This document shows positions 24,764-33,000 of a DNA stretch of 64,000 bases, in pieces; position 1 is the first letter of the stretch; the number at the start of each line of letters is the position of its first letter. Source of the DNA: an uncultured Collinsella sp. GTDB lineage: Bacteria; Actinomycetota; Coriobacteriia; Coriobacteriales; Coriobacteriaceae. The stretch spans positions 4,038 through 68,037 of the forward strand of contig CALGZX010000018.1 in assembly GCA_937934165.1 (NCBI GenBank), read 5' to 3'. The translations under genes were made by a program, and so were the position numbers. Below the pieces are notes generated by a model, which ran no database searches, had not been told where the DNA came from, and saw only the letters and a list, made by a program, of their open reading frames with translations.

Positions 24764-25849
24764 ATGGCGCACGATGTAGTCCTGATTCCCGGTGACGGTA
24801 TCGGTCCCGAGATTACGCAGGCCATGCGCCGCGTGGTCGAGGCTGCCGGTGTCCAGATCAATTGGAACGTCCAGGAGGCCGGTGCCGGCGTCATGGACGA
24901 GTTTGGCACGCCGCTGCCCCAGCACGTGCTCGATGCGGTCGCCGAGACCAAGGTTGCCATCAAGGGCCCCATCACCACGCCGGTCGGCACGGGTTTCCGC
25001 AGCGTCAACGTGGCCCTGCGCAAGCATTTTGACCTGTATGCCTGCGTGCGCCCCTGCCTGTCGCAGCCGGGCGACGGCTCGCGCTTCCGCGACGTCGACC
25101 TGGTCATCGTGCGCGAGAACACCGAGGATCTCTACGCCGGCATCGAGTTCGATGAGGGCGCTGCCGAGGTCGAGGAGCTCTCGCAGCTTGTCGAGCGCTC
25201 GGGCCAGAAAACCTTCGCCGCGGATTCCGCCATCTCAATCAAGCCCATCTCCATCGCCAAGAGCCGCCGTATTGTGGAGTACGCCTTTGAGTACGCCTGC
25301 CGCTGCGGTCGCAAAAAGGTGACGGCCGTGCATAAGGCCAACATCATGAAGGCGACCGATGGTCTGTTCCTGCGCGTTGCGCGCGAGGTGGCCGCCAACT
25401 ATCCCGATATCGAGTTCAACGACAAGATTGTCGACGCCACCTGCATGGGCCTGGTCCAGAACCCCAACGACTTCGATGTCCTGGTGCTGCCCAACCTGTA
25501 CGGCGATATCGTCAGCGACCTGTGCGCCGGCTTGGTGGGCGGTCTGGGCATGGCCCCCGGCTCCAACATCGGTGCCGACTGCGCAATCTTTGAGGCTACG
25601 CATGGCTCCGCGCCCGATATCGCTGGACAGGATATTGCCAACCCCACGGCCGAGATTCTGTCCGCTGCGATGATGCTCGACCACCTGGGCGAGAACGATG
25701 CGGCCAATCGTATCCGCGCTGCGGTGTCTGCCACGCTCGACGAGGGCAAGCAGGTTACCGGTGACGTGCGTCGTGCCCAGACCGGCTCCGTCGAGGGCGC
25801 CGTGGGCACGCAGGCCTTTGCCGATGCCGTTATCGCGCACCTGGCCTAA
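24764..25849 (+). CDS. Isocitrate/isopropylmalate dehydrogenase family protein, probably NAD-type isocitrate dehydrogenase
   Basis: Oxidative decarboxylase of the IDH/IMDH family. It starts [14 protein letters not shown], has the substrate-binding [13 protein letters not shown] (about 116-128), the catalytic Tyr within that block and Lys in [12 protein letters not shown], and the metal-binding [19 protein letters not shown]. The [18 protein letters not shown] block near 285 completes the signature. Length 361 aa suits monomer-type NAD isocitrate or homoisocitrate dehydrogenases. Supply of 2-oxoglutarate for glutamate synthesis in an anaerobe is the likely use (inference). Confidence 0.88.
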   Translation: MAHDVVLIPGDGIGPEITQAMRRVVEAAGVQINWNVQEAGAGVMDEFGTPLPQHVLDAVAETKVAIKGPITTPVGTGFRSVNVALRKHFDLYACVRPCLSQPGDGSRFRDVDLVIVRENTEDLYAGIEFDEGAAEVEELSQLVERSGQKTFAADSAISIKPISIAKSRRIVEYAFEYACRCGRKKVTAVHKANIMKATDGLFLRVAREVAANYPDIEFNDKIVDATCMGLVQNPNDFDVLVLPNLYGDIVSDLCAGLVGGLGMAPGSNIGADCAIFEATHGSAPDIAGQDIANPTAEILSAAMMLDHLGENDAANRIRAAVSATLDEGKQVTGDVRRAQTGSVEGAVGTQAFADAVIAHLA

Positions 25850-25909
25850 GGCATGCACGCTGCAAACGCCTAAATAGTACTTAAGTGTTTGCGTATAACC
25901 TAAGAATCA

Positions 25910-25936
25910 ATACGCCCGGCGCTCTGTCGGGCGTAT
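25910..25936 (+). terminator. Probable terminator after the dehydrogenase gene
   Basis: Perfect ATACGCCCG/CGGGCGTAT stem, but only a weak T-rich tail (TCTATTG). Confidence 0.55.
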
Positions 25937-25975
25937 TCTATTGAGGACTATGTTTCCTAACAAGGAGTAACTGAT

Positions 25976-27061
25976 ATGGGTCTGATTCAGAAGAAGGACG
26001 AGAAGGACGAGATCGACGGCATCCAGATCATCGAGCGCGGCGAAGGCCCCGACGGTGATGAGGACGAGAAGATCGATCTGGTCGCCGGCACGTCTGCCGA
26101 GCATATTGCCGCCGGCACGACCGCCGAGGATGAGGACGCTCGCCTGGAGGCAAAGATCGCTGCGGATGCAGCTGACGAGAACCTCATGCCCGAGGAACAG
26201 GACGAGGACGACGACTCCGACGTGGACGACCACGCTTGCAAGCCCAAGAAGACGATGATTGCCGCCTTTGTGGTTGCAGTCGTGATCGCTGCCGTGGTCG
26301 GCTTCTTTATCGGCAACGGTGGTTTTGGCGGCAAGGGCGTCGGCTCGGCGACCCTGACCGAGGACCAGCTCGATTCGACCGTGGCAAGCTATAGCTACAA
26401 CGGCAAGAAGAGCGACATCACCGCGCGTGAGGCCATCGAGAGCCAGTACAGCCTCGACACCGTCAAGGACGATGACGGCAACTACACCGCTCCGTCTGCC
26501 GACGTTATCCTGTCCTACGTGCGCAACCAGATTCTGCTGGACGCTGCCGAGGACGAGGGCATTACCGTCTCTTCCAAGGAAATGAAGCAGTACGCCGAGG
26601 ATTCCATCGGCACCTCCGACTACAAGACCATGGCCACGCAGTATGGCGTGTCCAAGGATCAGGCCAAGCAGATCGTCCGCCAGTCCGCGACGCTGCAGAA
26701 GCTCTACAAGAAGAAGGTTGGCGATAGCTCCGCAAGCATGCCGACCGCCCCGACCGAGCCTGCTGACGGCAACGAGGAGACCGCGAGCAAGGACTACGCC
26801 GACTACATCATCAACCTTGCCGGCGACGAGTGGGATAGCGAGAAGGGCACTTGGAAGGACGCCGATAGCACCTATGCCAAGGCCTTCGCTGACGATGCCT
26901 TTACGGCCGATAGCGCTACCTATAAGCAGGCCATGACCGCCTATTACACCGCCTACCAGCAGTATTCCTCGCAGGCTTCGAGCGCCAGCTCCAAGTGGAC
27001 CGAGTATGCTAACGGTCTCTACGCCAAGGCCAACATCAGCATCTACGGCCTGTTTGCGTAA
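25976..27061 (+). CDS. Membrane-anchored SurA-like/foldase-type protein
   Basis: 361 aa. A highly acidic cytoplasmic N-terminal region (1-90) precedes one transmembrane helix (about 94-114) and an extracytoplasmic helical domain. That domain (VILSYVRNQILLDAAEDEGITVSSKEMKQYAED...) resembles the SurA/PrsA N-terminal chaperone domain. No parvulin isomerase domain is visible, so it would be chaperone-like only. It has AAGGAG before the ATG, is monocistronic and ends at a strong terminator. The function is inferred from fold resemblance. Confidence 0.75.
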   Translation: MGLIQKKDEKDEIDGIQIIERGEGPDGDEDEKIDLVAGTSAEHIAAGTTAEDEDARLEAKIAADAADENLMPEEQDEDDDSDVDDHACKPKKTMIAAFVVAVVIAAVVGFFIGNGGFGGKGVGSATLTEDQLDSTVASYSYNGKKSDITAREAIESQYSLDTVKDDDGNYTAPSADVILSYVRNQILLDAAEDEGITVSSKEMKQYAEDSIGTSDYKTMATQYGVSKDQAKQIVRQSATLQKLYKKKVGDSSASMPTAPTEPADGNEETASKDYADYIINLAGDEWDSEKGTWKDADSTYAKAFADDAFTADSATYKQAMTAYYTAYQQYSSQASSASSKWTEYANGLYAKANISIYGLFA

Positions 27062-27104
27062 GGTTTGCCTGCACTACTGCGCGCTAACCGATCCACCTGA
27101 TTGA

Positions 27105-27140
27105 GCCCGCTAGAACGGACAACGTTCTAGCGGGCTTTTT
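27105..27140 (+). terminator. Intrinsic terminator of the SurA-like gene
   Basis: GCCCGCTAGAAC/GTTCTAGCGGGC perfect 12-bp stem followed by TTTTT. Confidence 0.93.
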
Positions 27141-27173
27141 GCGTTGAGGGCGTGATTGACGGCTTAATTATGA

Positions 27174-27413
27174 CTATTCATCTTTAAGCCAAAAAAGGCT
27201 ATCGGCTTCATCGTCGGATATATATTCCAGTACATCGCCTGGTTGGCAGTCGAGTGCTCGGCATATCGCGTCAAGAGTTGAAAAACGTATGGCAGAAACC
27301 TTGCCCGTCTTAATGCGTGACATATTAACCTGGGAGATGCCCACACGTTCCGCAAGCTCTTTGGATGAGATCTTGCGTTCGGCGAGCATGCGGTCAAGCC
27401 GCAGAATAATCAT
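27174..27413 (-). CDS. XRE-family HTH transcriptional regulator (YozG type)
   Basis: A 79-aa single-domain Cro/CI-type DNA-binding protein: LAERKISSKELAERVGISQV (helices 2-3) and NMSRIKTGKVSAIRFSTLDA are the helix-turn-helix. This compact type is commonly encoded next to DUF2975 membrane proteins, as here, with a 9-bp gap. The pair is one minus-strand operon. A likely target is the palindrome ATGATAC-TT-GTATCAT in its own promoter (28085-28100). Confidence 0.9.
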   Translation of the reverse strand: MIILRLDRMLAERKISSKELAERVGISQVNMSRIKTGKVSAIRFSTLDAICRALDCQPGDVLEYISDDEADSLFWLKDE

Positions 27414-27422
27414 GGATTCCCC

Positions 27423-28061
27423 CTAGAGCAACTCGTCATCTTGTTTTTGCAGGATATACCCGTAGCGGAAGATGCTGGCAATCAGGCAAATAATCAGGCC
27501 TGCAAAGAGCCTGGAGGGCTCGAATAACTGGCCGACGAACGCATCCGTAAAGCTGCCGCCAAATCCTGAGAGTATCATTCCCGTGATTACGGCACCAAGA
27601 AGCCTCACGGCAACGCCGCCGATAAGGAATAAATGTCCTACTCGACGAAGTGTCTGGTTACATTCAAGGTCAAAGGGCCTGCCTTCCTTTTCAATGTTGA
27701 AGAAAAGCCTGCGCACGCTTATCGCGATGGTAAGCGCGAGGCATGTCATCAAGAGGCTCCCTATGGCAGTGTGACCATCGTGTGCGACGAGCATGAGTGG
27801 GGCCTGCGCATCGGTACCGACGATAGCAAGGCACGGCCCTTCGCCGGCTTGAAGCTCTACGGATTGGAGACACGAGCCTTGGGAGAGGCCAGGCAATATG
27901 AGTAGAAGGTCAATCGCAATGACCGCGAGGAGTCCCAGGGCGAGCGCGGTGGTAATGCAGATCGTGGCCCATTTGCAGATGCGAGCGAGCTTCCTCAGTT
28001 TGGCTATTGTCTGTTCGCGGCTGATGGTTTCATTCGATATAGATGCGTTTCGATGGAGCAT
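27423..28061 (-). CDS. DUF2975 domain membrane protein
   Basis: 212 aa with four predicted membrane segments (around ATICITTALALGLLAVIAID, GSLLMTCLALTIAISV, HLFLIGGVAVRLLGAVIT, LFAGLIICLIASIF). It carries the DUF2975 hallmark FFNIEKEGRPFD between helices 2 and 3. The start at 28061 (MLHRNAS) is supported by GGAGGGG just upstream; an in-frame ATG at 28100 lies in the operator. It is the first gene of an operon with the XRE regulator. Members of this family may transmit membrane signals to the partner regulator, which is unproven. Confidence 0.85.
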   Translation of the reverse strand: MLHRNASISNETISREQTIAKLRKLARICKWATICITTALALGLLAVIAIDLLLILPGLSQGSCLQSVELQAGEGPCLAIVGTDAQAPLMLVAHDGHTAIGSLLMTCLALTIAISVRRLFFNIEKEGRPFDLECNQTLRRVGHLFLIGGVAVRLLGAVITGMILSGFGGSFTDAFVGQLFEPSRLFAGLIICLIASIFRYGYILQKQDDELL

Positions 28062-28084
28062 AACCCCTCCAATCGGCGTTTTGG

Positions 28085-28100
28085 ATGATACTTGTATCAT
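28085..28100 (-). promoter_or_regulatory. Operator-like palindrome and promoter of the DUF2975-XRE operon
   Basis: Perfect ATGATAC-TT-GTATCAT. On the minus strand it overlaps the -10 candidate TATGAT, which has a TTATCG -35 at 17 bp. This position suits autorepression by the XRE protein. Confidence 0.55.
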
Positions 28101-28290
28101 ATCAGAATTAACGATAAACGATAAATAATTACGGATACTGAGTAAGTAATGATTGAAAGCGATTAACGTGAGCCATTAGCTCATTTTGGATGCCGGAGTT
28201 TGGCGCGCGGGGGATGAGGACAAATGCCAAAACTTCCCGTGATCGCGCAAGCGCTCCATCGGGTTCCCCTAATTCATCTGGGAAAACAAC

Positions 28291-28339
28291 TGCAAACGAT
28301 TGCAAGTAACCGGTGAACGGTCGAAAACTACCGTTCACC
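28291..28339. promoter_or_regulatory. LytTR-like direct repeat, aga operon site 1, plus inverted copy
   Basis: TGCAAACGAT (28291) and GGTGAACGGT (28312) are spaced 21 bp. An inverted ACCGTTCACC at 28330-28339 makes a perfect 10-bp palindrome with the second. It belongs to the motif family upstream of all sugar operons here. The 660-bp intergenic region 28101-28763 has no other gene; the small open frame at 28129-28350 looks spurious. Confidence 0.5.
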
Positions 28340-28529
28340 GATAATCTCAAAACTGGTTCTAACTGGTATTAAGTCAAAAAGACCAATTCACATATCTTCA
28401 CAATGACCTGCAATTTTTCCACACGCTATTTTTTGCCGCCCTGCGTTGTTTAGACACGGGAAAAGATCCGATTTTTTGCCAAAGCATTTCGAAACGGTTT
28501 CAAAACCGCAGGTAGAAGTGTTAACGAGC

Positions 28530-28560
28530 GGTAAACGGTCGAAATATCACCGTGAGCGGT
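28530..28560. promoter_or_regulatory. LytTR-like direct repeat, aga operon site 2
   Basis: GGTAAACGGT (28530-28539) and CGTGAGCGGT (28551-28560), 21 bp apart start to start, 52 bp upstream of the -10-like TATAGT at 28612. Confidence 0.55.
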
Positions 28561-28633
28561 GCAAAAACGTTTTACCGTATGAATCAACGAAAGCGGCCTC
28601 TTCTGGGGTGATATAGTGACAACAACACGTCAC

Positions 28634-28645
28634 GTGGTTACTACC
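28634..28645. promoter_or_regulatory. GntR (DasR/NagR-like) operator of the PTS operon
   Basis: TGGTTACTACCA, identical to the core of the site at 32926-32939 before agaS. It lies just downstream of the -10-like TATAGT (28612-28617). The inverted TGGT-N4-ACCA architecture is that of HutC-subfamily GntR sites for amino-sugar genes. Confidence 0.6.
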
Positions 28646-28763
28646 AGTTTAGAAACCACTGGTCTTCAAAGAACGCTTTCCAAGAAGCTTTAAGGGCGAT
28701 TGCCCGCTGGCTTCCGAAAATCATCGGACTCAGATCGTACACACCTTCGGAAGGGAAATTTGA

Positions 28764-29207
28764 ATGGTTGGCTTTATTCTTACCGGTCATGGACAGTTCG
28801 CACCCGGCCTTGCAAGCGCTATCGCTATGGTTGCCGGCGACCAGCCTGCTTTTACCGTCGTTCCTTTTGAGGGCGACCAGGCCGCATCCTACGGTGAGGA
28901 TCTCCGCGCCGCTATTACCGCCATGCGCGAGGAGTGCGATGGCGTGCTCGTCTTTACCGACCTGCTTGGCGGCACCCCGTTCAACCAGTCGATGATGATT
29001 GCCCAGGATGTCGACAACGTCGAGGTTCTGACTGGCACCAACCTTCCCATGGTTATTGAGCTTCTGTTCCTCCGCGGCAATGCCACGCTCGCCGAGCTTG
29101 GCGAGCAGGCAGTGACCGTTGGCCAGACGGGCATCACCGCCCAGACGGTCGCTTCTGTTGCTGGTGCCGAGGAAGAGGATATCTTCGGCGACGAGGACGG
29201 CATCTAA
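28764..29207 (+). CDS. PTS mannose-family EIIA component
   Basis: Phosphoryl carrier that takes phosphate from HPr and passes it to EIIB. The active-site histidine is H9 in ILTGHGQFAPG. TDLLGGTPFNQS (about 70-81) is the second family signature. 147 aa, single EIIA domain. GGAAGGG precedes the ATG. It is the first gene of a five-gene PTS operon, preceded by a 660-bp regulatory region. The stop overlaps the next gene by one base. The sugar is probably N-acetylgalactosamine or a related amino sugar because agaS and nagA follow. Confidence 0.93.
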   Translation: MVGFILTGHGQFAPGLASAIAMVAGDQPAFTVVPFEGDQAASYGEDLRAAITAMREECDGVLVFTDLLGGTPFNQSMMIAQDVDNVEVLTGTNLPMVIELLFLRGNATLAELGEQAVTVGQTGITAQTVASVAGAEEEDIFGDEDGI

Positions 29208-29488
29208 TGGCCGATTTCGGAGCCAGCGTCTTGAGCTCCTCGGTCGCCCTTTTAGGCCTGCTTGTCATCATGGGCTTGATTTACACCATCTGGTCGCAAA
29301 TCAACATGAAGAAGAAGCAGAAGTACTTCAAGGAGCTGCACACCGAGCTCAAGCCGGGTCAGGAGGTTCTTTTCGCCGGCGGTATCTACGGAACCGTAAA
29401 AGGCATCGAAGGCGAAAAGGTCCAGATCAAAGTCCGATCCGGAGCCGTCGTAGACGTTTCGCGTTACGCGATTCAGGAGATCAAGTAA
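29207..29488 (+). CDS. YajC-family protein encoded inside the PTS operon
   Basis: 93 aa with one N-terminal transmembrane helix (about 10-30, SVALLGLLVIMGLIYTIW) and the YajC cytoplasmic domain (KKKQKYFKELHTELKPGQEV, VRSGAVVDVSRYAIQEI). YajC usually accompanies SecDF, but YajC-like genes also occur inside mannose-family PTS operons for glycosaminoglycan-derived sugars in streptococci. That precedent suggests a role in EIIC/EIID membrane insertion or stability (inference). One-base overlap with the EIIA gene gives coupled translation. Confidence 0.88.
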   Translation: MADFGASVLSSSVALLGLLVIMGLIYTIWSQINMKKKQKYFKELHTELKPGQEVLFAGGIYGTVKGIEGEKVQIKVRSGAVVDVSRYAIQEIK

Positions 29489-29524
29489 CTGTCGTCAGCA
29501 AATAACGAAAGGAAGCTGATCAAC

Positions 29525-30007
29525 ATGGCAGAACCCAACATTCTTCTTACCCGCATCGATAACCGACTGGTTCATGGTCAGGTTGCCACCCAGTGGAACT
29601 CCACTCTGGGCTCCAACCTCATCCTCGTCGCCAACGACGACGTGGCGACCAACACCATGCGCCAGAACCTCATGAAGATGGCCGCTCCCGCCGGCGTCGC
29701 TACGCGTTTCTTCTCCCTGCAGAAGACCATCGACGTCATTGGCAAGGCGAGCCCGCGCCAGAAGATCTTCATCGTGGCCGAAACACCGGAAGACGTGCTT
29801 ACGCTCGTCAAGGGCGGTGTGCCTATAAAGAAGGTAAACATCGGCAACATGCACATGTCGGAAGGAAAGCGCCAAGTCGCCACCTCCGTCGCAGTTAACG
29901 ACGAGGATGTCGCTGCGTTTAAAGAGCTGCAGGAATTGGGGGTGGAGTTGGAGATCAGGCGCGTTCCGAGCACGCCTGTTGAGGACACGAGCAAGCTCTT
30001 CTCGTAA
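29525..30007 (+). CDS. PTS mannose/GalNAc-family EIIB component
   Basis: Cytoplasmic phosphotransferase that phosphorylates the incoming sugar at the EIICD complex. The active-site histidine is H17 in TRIDNRLVHGQV, the invariant family motif. KGGVPIKKVNIGNMHM near 102 is also conserved. 160 aa as expected. AAGGAAG precedes the ATG. Its closest relative in the window is the orphan EIIB at 39266, in which this His is Tyr. Confidence 0.94.
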   Translation: MAEPNILLTRIDNRLVHGQVATQWNSTLGSNLILVANDDVATNTMRQNLMKMAAPAGVATRFFSLQKTIDVIGKASPRQKIFIVAETPEDVLTLVKGGVPIKKVNIGNMHMSEGKRQVATSVAVNDEDVAAFKELQELGVELEIRRVPSTPVEDTSKLFS

Positions 30008-30097
30008 TCCTCATGATCCACGTTGTCAGGAATGAAACCCTGACATTCTGTACGTGAAATCCAAAGTGCGTACATACATTTTGAAAGGAGGAGCAAG

Positions 30098-30898
30098 ATG
30101 GAATACTCGATCATCCAGATCGCTCTGGTCTTCGTCGTCACGTTCGTCGCGGCAATCGACCAGTTTGACTTCCTCGAGTCTCTCTATCAGCCCATCGTCA
30201 CCGGCGCCGTCATCGGTCTTATCCTTGGCGACCTCAACACCGGTCTTCTCGTGGGTGGTACTTATCAGCTCATGACGATCGGCAACATGCCAATCGGAGG
30301 CGCTCAGCCGCCTAACGCCGTCATCGGCGGCATCATGGCAGCCATTCTCGCTATCGCTACGGGCCTCGAGCCCAACGCGGCAGTCGGCCTTGCCATTCCG
30401 TTCGCTCTGCTCGGCCAGCTTGGCGTTACCCTGGTCTTCACGCTTATGTCCCCGCTTATGTCCACGGCCGATAACATGGCTCATAACGCGGACACCAAGG
30501 GCATCGAGCGCCTGAACTACTTCGCCATGGCTCTGCTCGGCCTGATCTTCGCTGTCGTCGTCACCCTGTTCTTCATCGCTGGCGCTACCATCGGTCAGAC
30601 CATCGCTTCCGCCATCCCGACTTGGCTGCAGACCGGTCTCTCCGCTGCAGGCGGCATGATGCGCTTCGTCGGCTTCGCCGTCCTGCTCAAGGTAATGATG
30701 AACCGCGATATGTGGGGCTTCTTCCTCATGGGCTTTGGCCTCGCGCTCATCACCGTTGCCAACGATTCGCTGGCAACCCCTGCTCTGCTCATCCTCGCTC
30801 TCATCGGCTTCGGCATCGCTTTCTGGGACTTCCAGCAGCAGACCGAGCTGAAGGGTGCAGCTGTTTCTGACGGAGGTGACTTCGAAGATGGCATCTAA
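30098..30898 (+). CDS. PTS mannose/sorbose/GalNAc-family EIIC component
   Basis: Membrane subunit forming part of the sugar channel with EIID. 266 aa with several hydrophobic helices. The family signature GGTYQLMTIGNMPIGGAQPPNAVIGG lies around residues 49-74 (shown here in part: TYQLMTIGNMPIGGAQPP). GAAAGGAGG precedes the ATG. The 3' end overlaps the EIID start by 11 bp, so both are made together. Confidence 0.93.
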   Translation: MEYSIIQIALVFVVTFVAAIDQFDFLESLYQPIVTGAVIGLILGDLNTGLLVGGTYQLMTIGNMPIGGAQPPNAVIGGIMAAILAIATGLEPNAAVGLAIPFALLGQLGVTLVFTLMSPLMSTADNMAHNADTKGIERLNYFAMALLGLIFAVVVTLFFIAGATIGQTIASAIPTWLQTGLSAAGGMMRFVGFAVLLKVMMNRDMWGFFLMGFGLALITVANDSLATPALLILALIGFGIAFWDFQQQTELKGAAVSDGGDFEDGI

Positions 30899-31970
30899 TG
30901 AGTATGTGATCCCGGAGCACTACGAGGATCTCACTCCTGCTCCGCAGCTCGACCAGAAGACCCTCAACAAGATGGCTTGGCGCTCCTGCTTCCTGCAGGC
31001 CTCGTTCAACTACGAGCGTATGCAGGCCGCTGGCTGGCTCTACTCCATCATCCCCGGTCTGGAGAAGATCCACACCAACAAGAACGACCTCGCGGCTTCC
31101 ATGAGCCACAACCTGGAGTTCTTCAACACCCACCCGTTCCTCGTCACCTTTGTTATGGGCATCGTGCTTTCGCTCGAGCAGAACAAGGTTGACATCCCCA
31201 CGATCCGCGCCGTCCGCGTCGCCGCAATGGGCCCGCTCGGTGGTATCGGTGACGCCCTGTTCTGGCTGACGCTTGTGCCTATCACGGCCGGCATCACCTC
31301 CAACATGGCCATCAACGGCAACGCCGCTGCGCCGATCATCTTCCTGGTGATCTTCAACGCCGTCCAGTTCGCTCTGCGCTTCTGGCTCATGAACTGGTCC
31401 TACAAGCTTGGCACCAGCGCTATTGACGCTCTGACCGCCAACATGCAGGCCTTCACGCGTGCCGCTTCCATCATGGGCGTCTTCGTCGTCGGTTGCCTGG
31501 TCGTCACCATGGGTGGCACCCAGATCAACCTCCAGATCCCTAACGGCACCACCCGTGGCCTCTCTCCTACTACCGTGATCGTCTCCGAGAAGGAGGCCGA
31601 GAACTTCACCGGTATGGAGGGCATCGATACCGAGACCGCTGAGGCCGGTACCATCGCCATGACCGATGAGGACGGCAACGCCCTTACCGCCTCCGATGCC
31701 GACGGCAACCCTGTCGAGTGCGGCGTCACCGATCTGGGCAACGGCATGGAGTCCGTTACCTACGCTACCGTCACCGAGGATCCGGTCAACTTCTCTGTTG
31801 CCGACACCCTCAACACCATCGTCCCGAAGCTCGTCCCGCTTATGCTTACGCTGCTGCTTTACTACATGTTCGCTAAGCACAGCTGGACCCCGACCAAGGG
31901 CATTCTGCTGCTCTTTGTCCTCGGCATCCTGGGCGCTGGCCCGCTTGGTCTCTGGCCGAGCATCTGGTAA
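30888..31970 (+). CDS. PTS mannose/GalNAc-family EIID component with enlarged domain
   Basis: Partner of EIIC in the sugar channel. The N-terminal part has the family blocks LNKMAWRSCFLQASFNYERM and PLGGIGDALFWLTLVPI; a terminal membrane region ends at LGILGAGPLGLWP. ATG 30888 follows GGAGG; an earlier frame start at 30855 lies inside the EIIC gene. At 360 aa it is longer than the typical 260-305. The extra length lies at about 215-300, a soluble stretch with DEDGN and DADGN repeats. The operon ends at a terminator. Confidence 0.92.
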   Translation: MASNEYVIPEHYEDLTPAPQLDQKTLNKMAWRSCFLQASFNYERMQAAGWLYSIIPGLEKIHTNKNDLAASMSHNLEFFNTHPFLVTFVMGIVLSLEQNKVDIPTIRAVRVAAMGPLGGIGDALFWLTLVPITAGITSNMAINGNAAAPIIFLVIFNAVQFALRFWLMNWSYKLGTSAIDALTANMQAFTRAASIMGVFVVGCLVVTMGGTQINLQIPNGTTRGLSPTTVIVSEKEAENFTGMEGIDTETAEAGTIAMTDEDGNALTASDADGNPVECGVTDLGNGMESVTYATVTEDPVNFSVADTLNTIVPKLVPLMLTLLLYYMFAKHSWTPTKGILLLFVLGILGAGPLGLWPSIW

Positions 31971-32036
31971 GGCTCTAGCTTGAGGGGTGTGTCCCTACGC
32001 GGCTCACACCCCGACCCCTTAAGCCATGTGTATGTT

Positions 32037-32075
32037 AAAAGCCGCGTGCTCGAAAGAGCGCGCGGCTTTTGTTTT
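32037..32075 (+). terminator. Terminator of the amino-sugar PTS operon
   Basis: AAAGCCGCG-x-GCTC/GAGC-x-CGCGGCTTTT with a GAAA-type loop, followed by GTTTT. Confidence 0.9.
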
Positions 32076-32154
32076 CTTGTTGATTCGGGTGTGGCAGACA
32101 GATAATGCTAAACACCCAAGGTAGTAGCCGAGTTTGAGAAAATGGGAGGATAGG

Positions 32155-32886
32155 ATGGCGATCGGAGCGCGTAAGCAACCGCTGTACGATCAGCTGGTCG
32201 ATATTCTGACCGAAAAGATCGACCATGAATATCGCGCCGGTGACATGATTCCTTCCGAGCGCGAACTATCGGAGCGCTATGGTCTCTCGCGCACTACGGT
32301 ACGCCTGGCTCTGCAGGAACTGGAGCGTTTAGGATTGGTGGTTCGGCAGCACGGTCGCGGTACCTTTGTGACCGACCGTTCGGCAAAGGCAACCAATCTT
32401 ATGCAGTCCTACAGCTTTACCGAGCAGATGCGCGCGATGGGTCGCGACCCCGAGACCACGATTCTCGAGTTTTGCGAGATGGAGGCCGATAAGAATCTGG
32501 CCGAGCATATGGGATTGCGTATCGGCGATCGCATTTTTAAGCTTAAGCGCCTTCGTTCTGCCGACAACATGCCCATGATGGTCGAACGCAGCTATCTACC
32601 GGTTCGTCAATTTCTGTCCCTAAAGCGACCGCTACTGGAGCGTAAGCCGCTTTATGATGTGATTGAGCAAGACTTTCAGCAAAAGATACGCGTGGCCGAA
32701 GAGGAGTTCTATGCGAGCATAGCCCGTCCCACCGACGCTCACCTTTTGGGAATTGTCGAGGGCTCGCCTGTGCTCGATTTGGTCAGGACTACGTATAACG
32801 AGTCAAACGAGGTTGTGGAGTATACACTCTCGGTTGCTCGTGCCGATCAGTTTAAATACAAGGTTTACCACCAGCGTAGCGACTAG
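32155..32886 (+). CDS. GntR-family regulator with UTRA domain (HutC subfamily, NagR/DasR-like)
   Basis: Winged-helix DNA-binding domain (1-75: PSERELSERYGLSRTTVRLA and GLVVRQHGRGTFV) and a C-terminal UTRA ligand domain (about 95-238). UTRA regulators of this type sense sugar phosphates such as GlcN6P or GlcNAc6P. ATG 32155 is preceded by GGGAGG; the longer frame from TTG 32134 is less likely. It sits between the PTS operon and agaS, and the shared TGGT-N4-ACCA sites in front of both are its probable operators. 243 aa. Confidence 0.93.
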   Translation: MAIGARKQPLYDQLVDILTEKIDHEYRAGDMIPSERELSERYGLSRTTVRLALQELERLGLVVRQHGRGTFVTDRSAKATNLMQSYSFTEQMRAMGRDPETTILEFCEMEADKNLAEHMGLRIGDRIFKLKRLRSADNMPMMVERSYLPVRQFLSLKRPLLERKPLYDVIEQDFQQKIRVAEEEFYASIARPTDAHLLGIVEGSPVLDLVRTTYNESNEVVEYTLSVARADQFKYKVYHQRSD

Positions 32887-32925
32887 TGTTCGCATCGTTT
32901 CCATATGATGATTCTTTGCATTTAA

Positions 32926-32961
32926 CTGGTTACTACCAGATAACCAACTGAAGTGTATAAT
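32926..32961 (+). promoter_or_regulatory. agaS promoter with GntR operator
   Basis: CTGGTTACTACCAG (32926-32939), a 5-bp-arm palindrome with a 4-bp centre, covers the -35 area of a promoter whose -10 is TATAAT at 32956-32961. Binding there would block transcription of agaS. Confidence 0.7.
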
Positions 32962-33000
32962 TGCACGTCAGAGGATTACTTCTAGAGAGAGGTATTAGAA

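Noticed and set aside
28129..28350. 73-codon open frame on the minus strand
   Set aside because: It has no ribosome site, overlaps regulatory repeats of the PTS operon, and has unconvincing composition.
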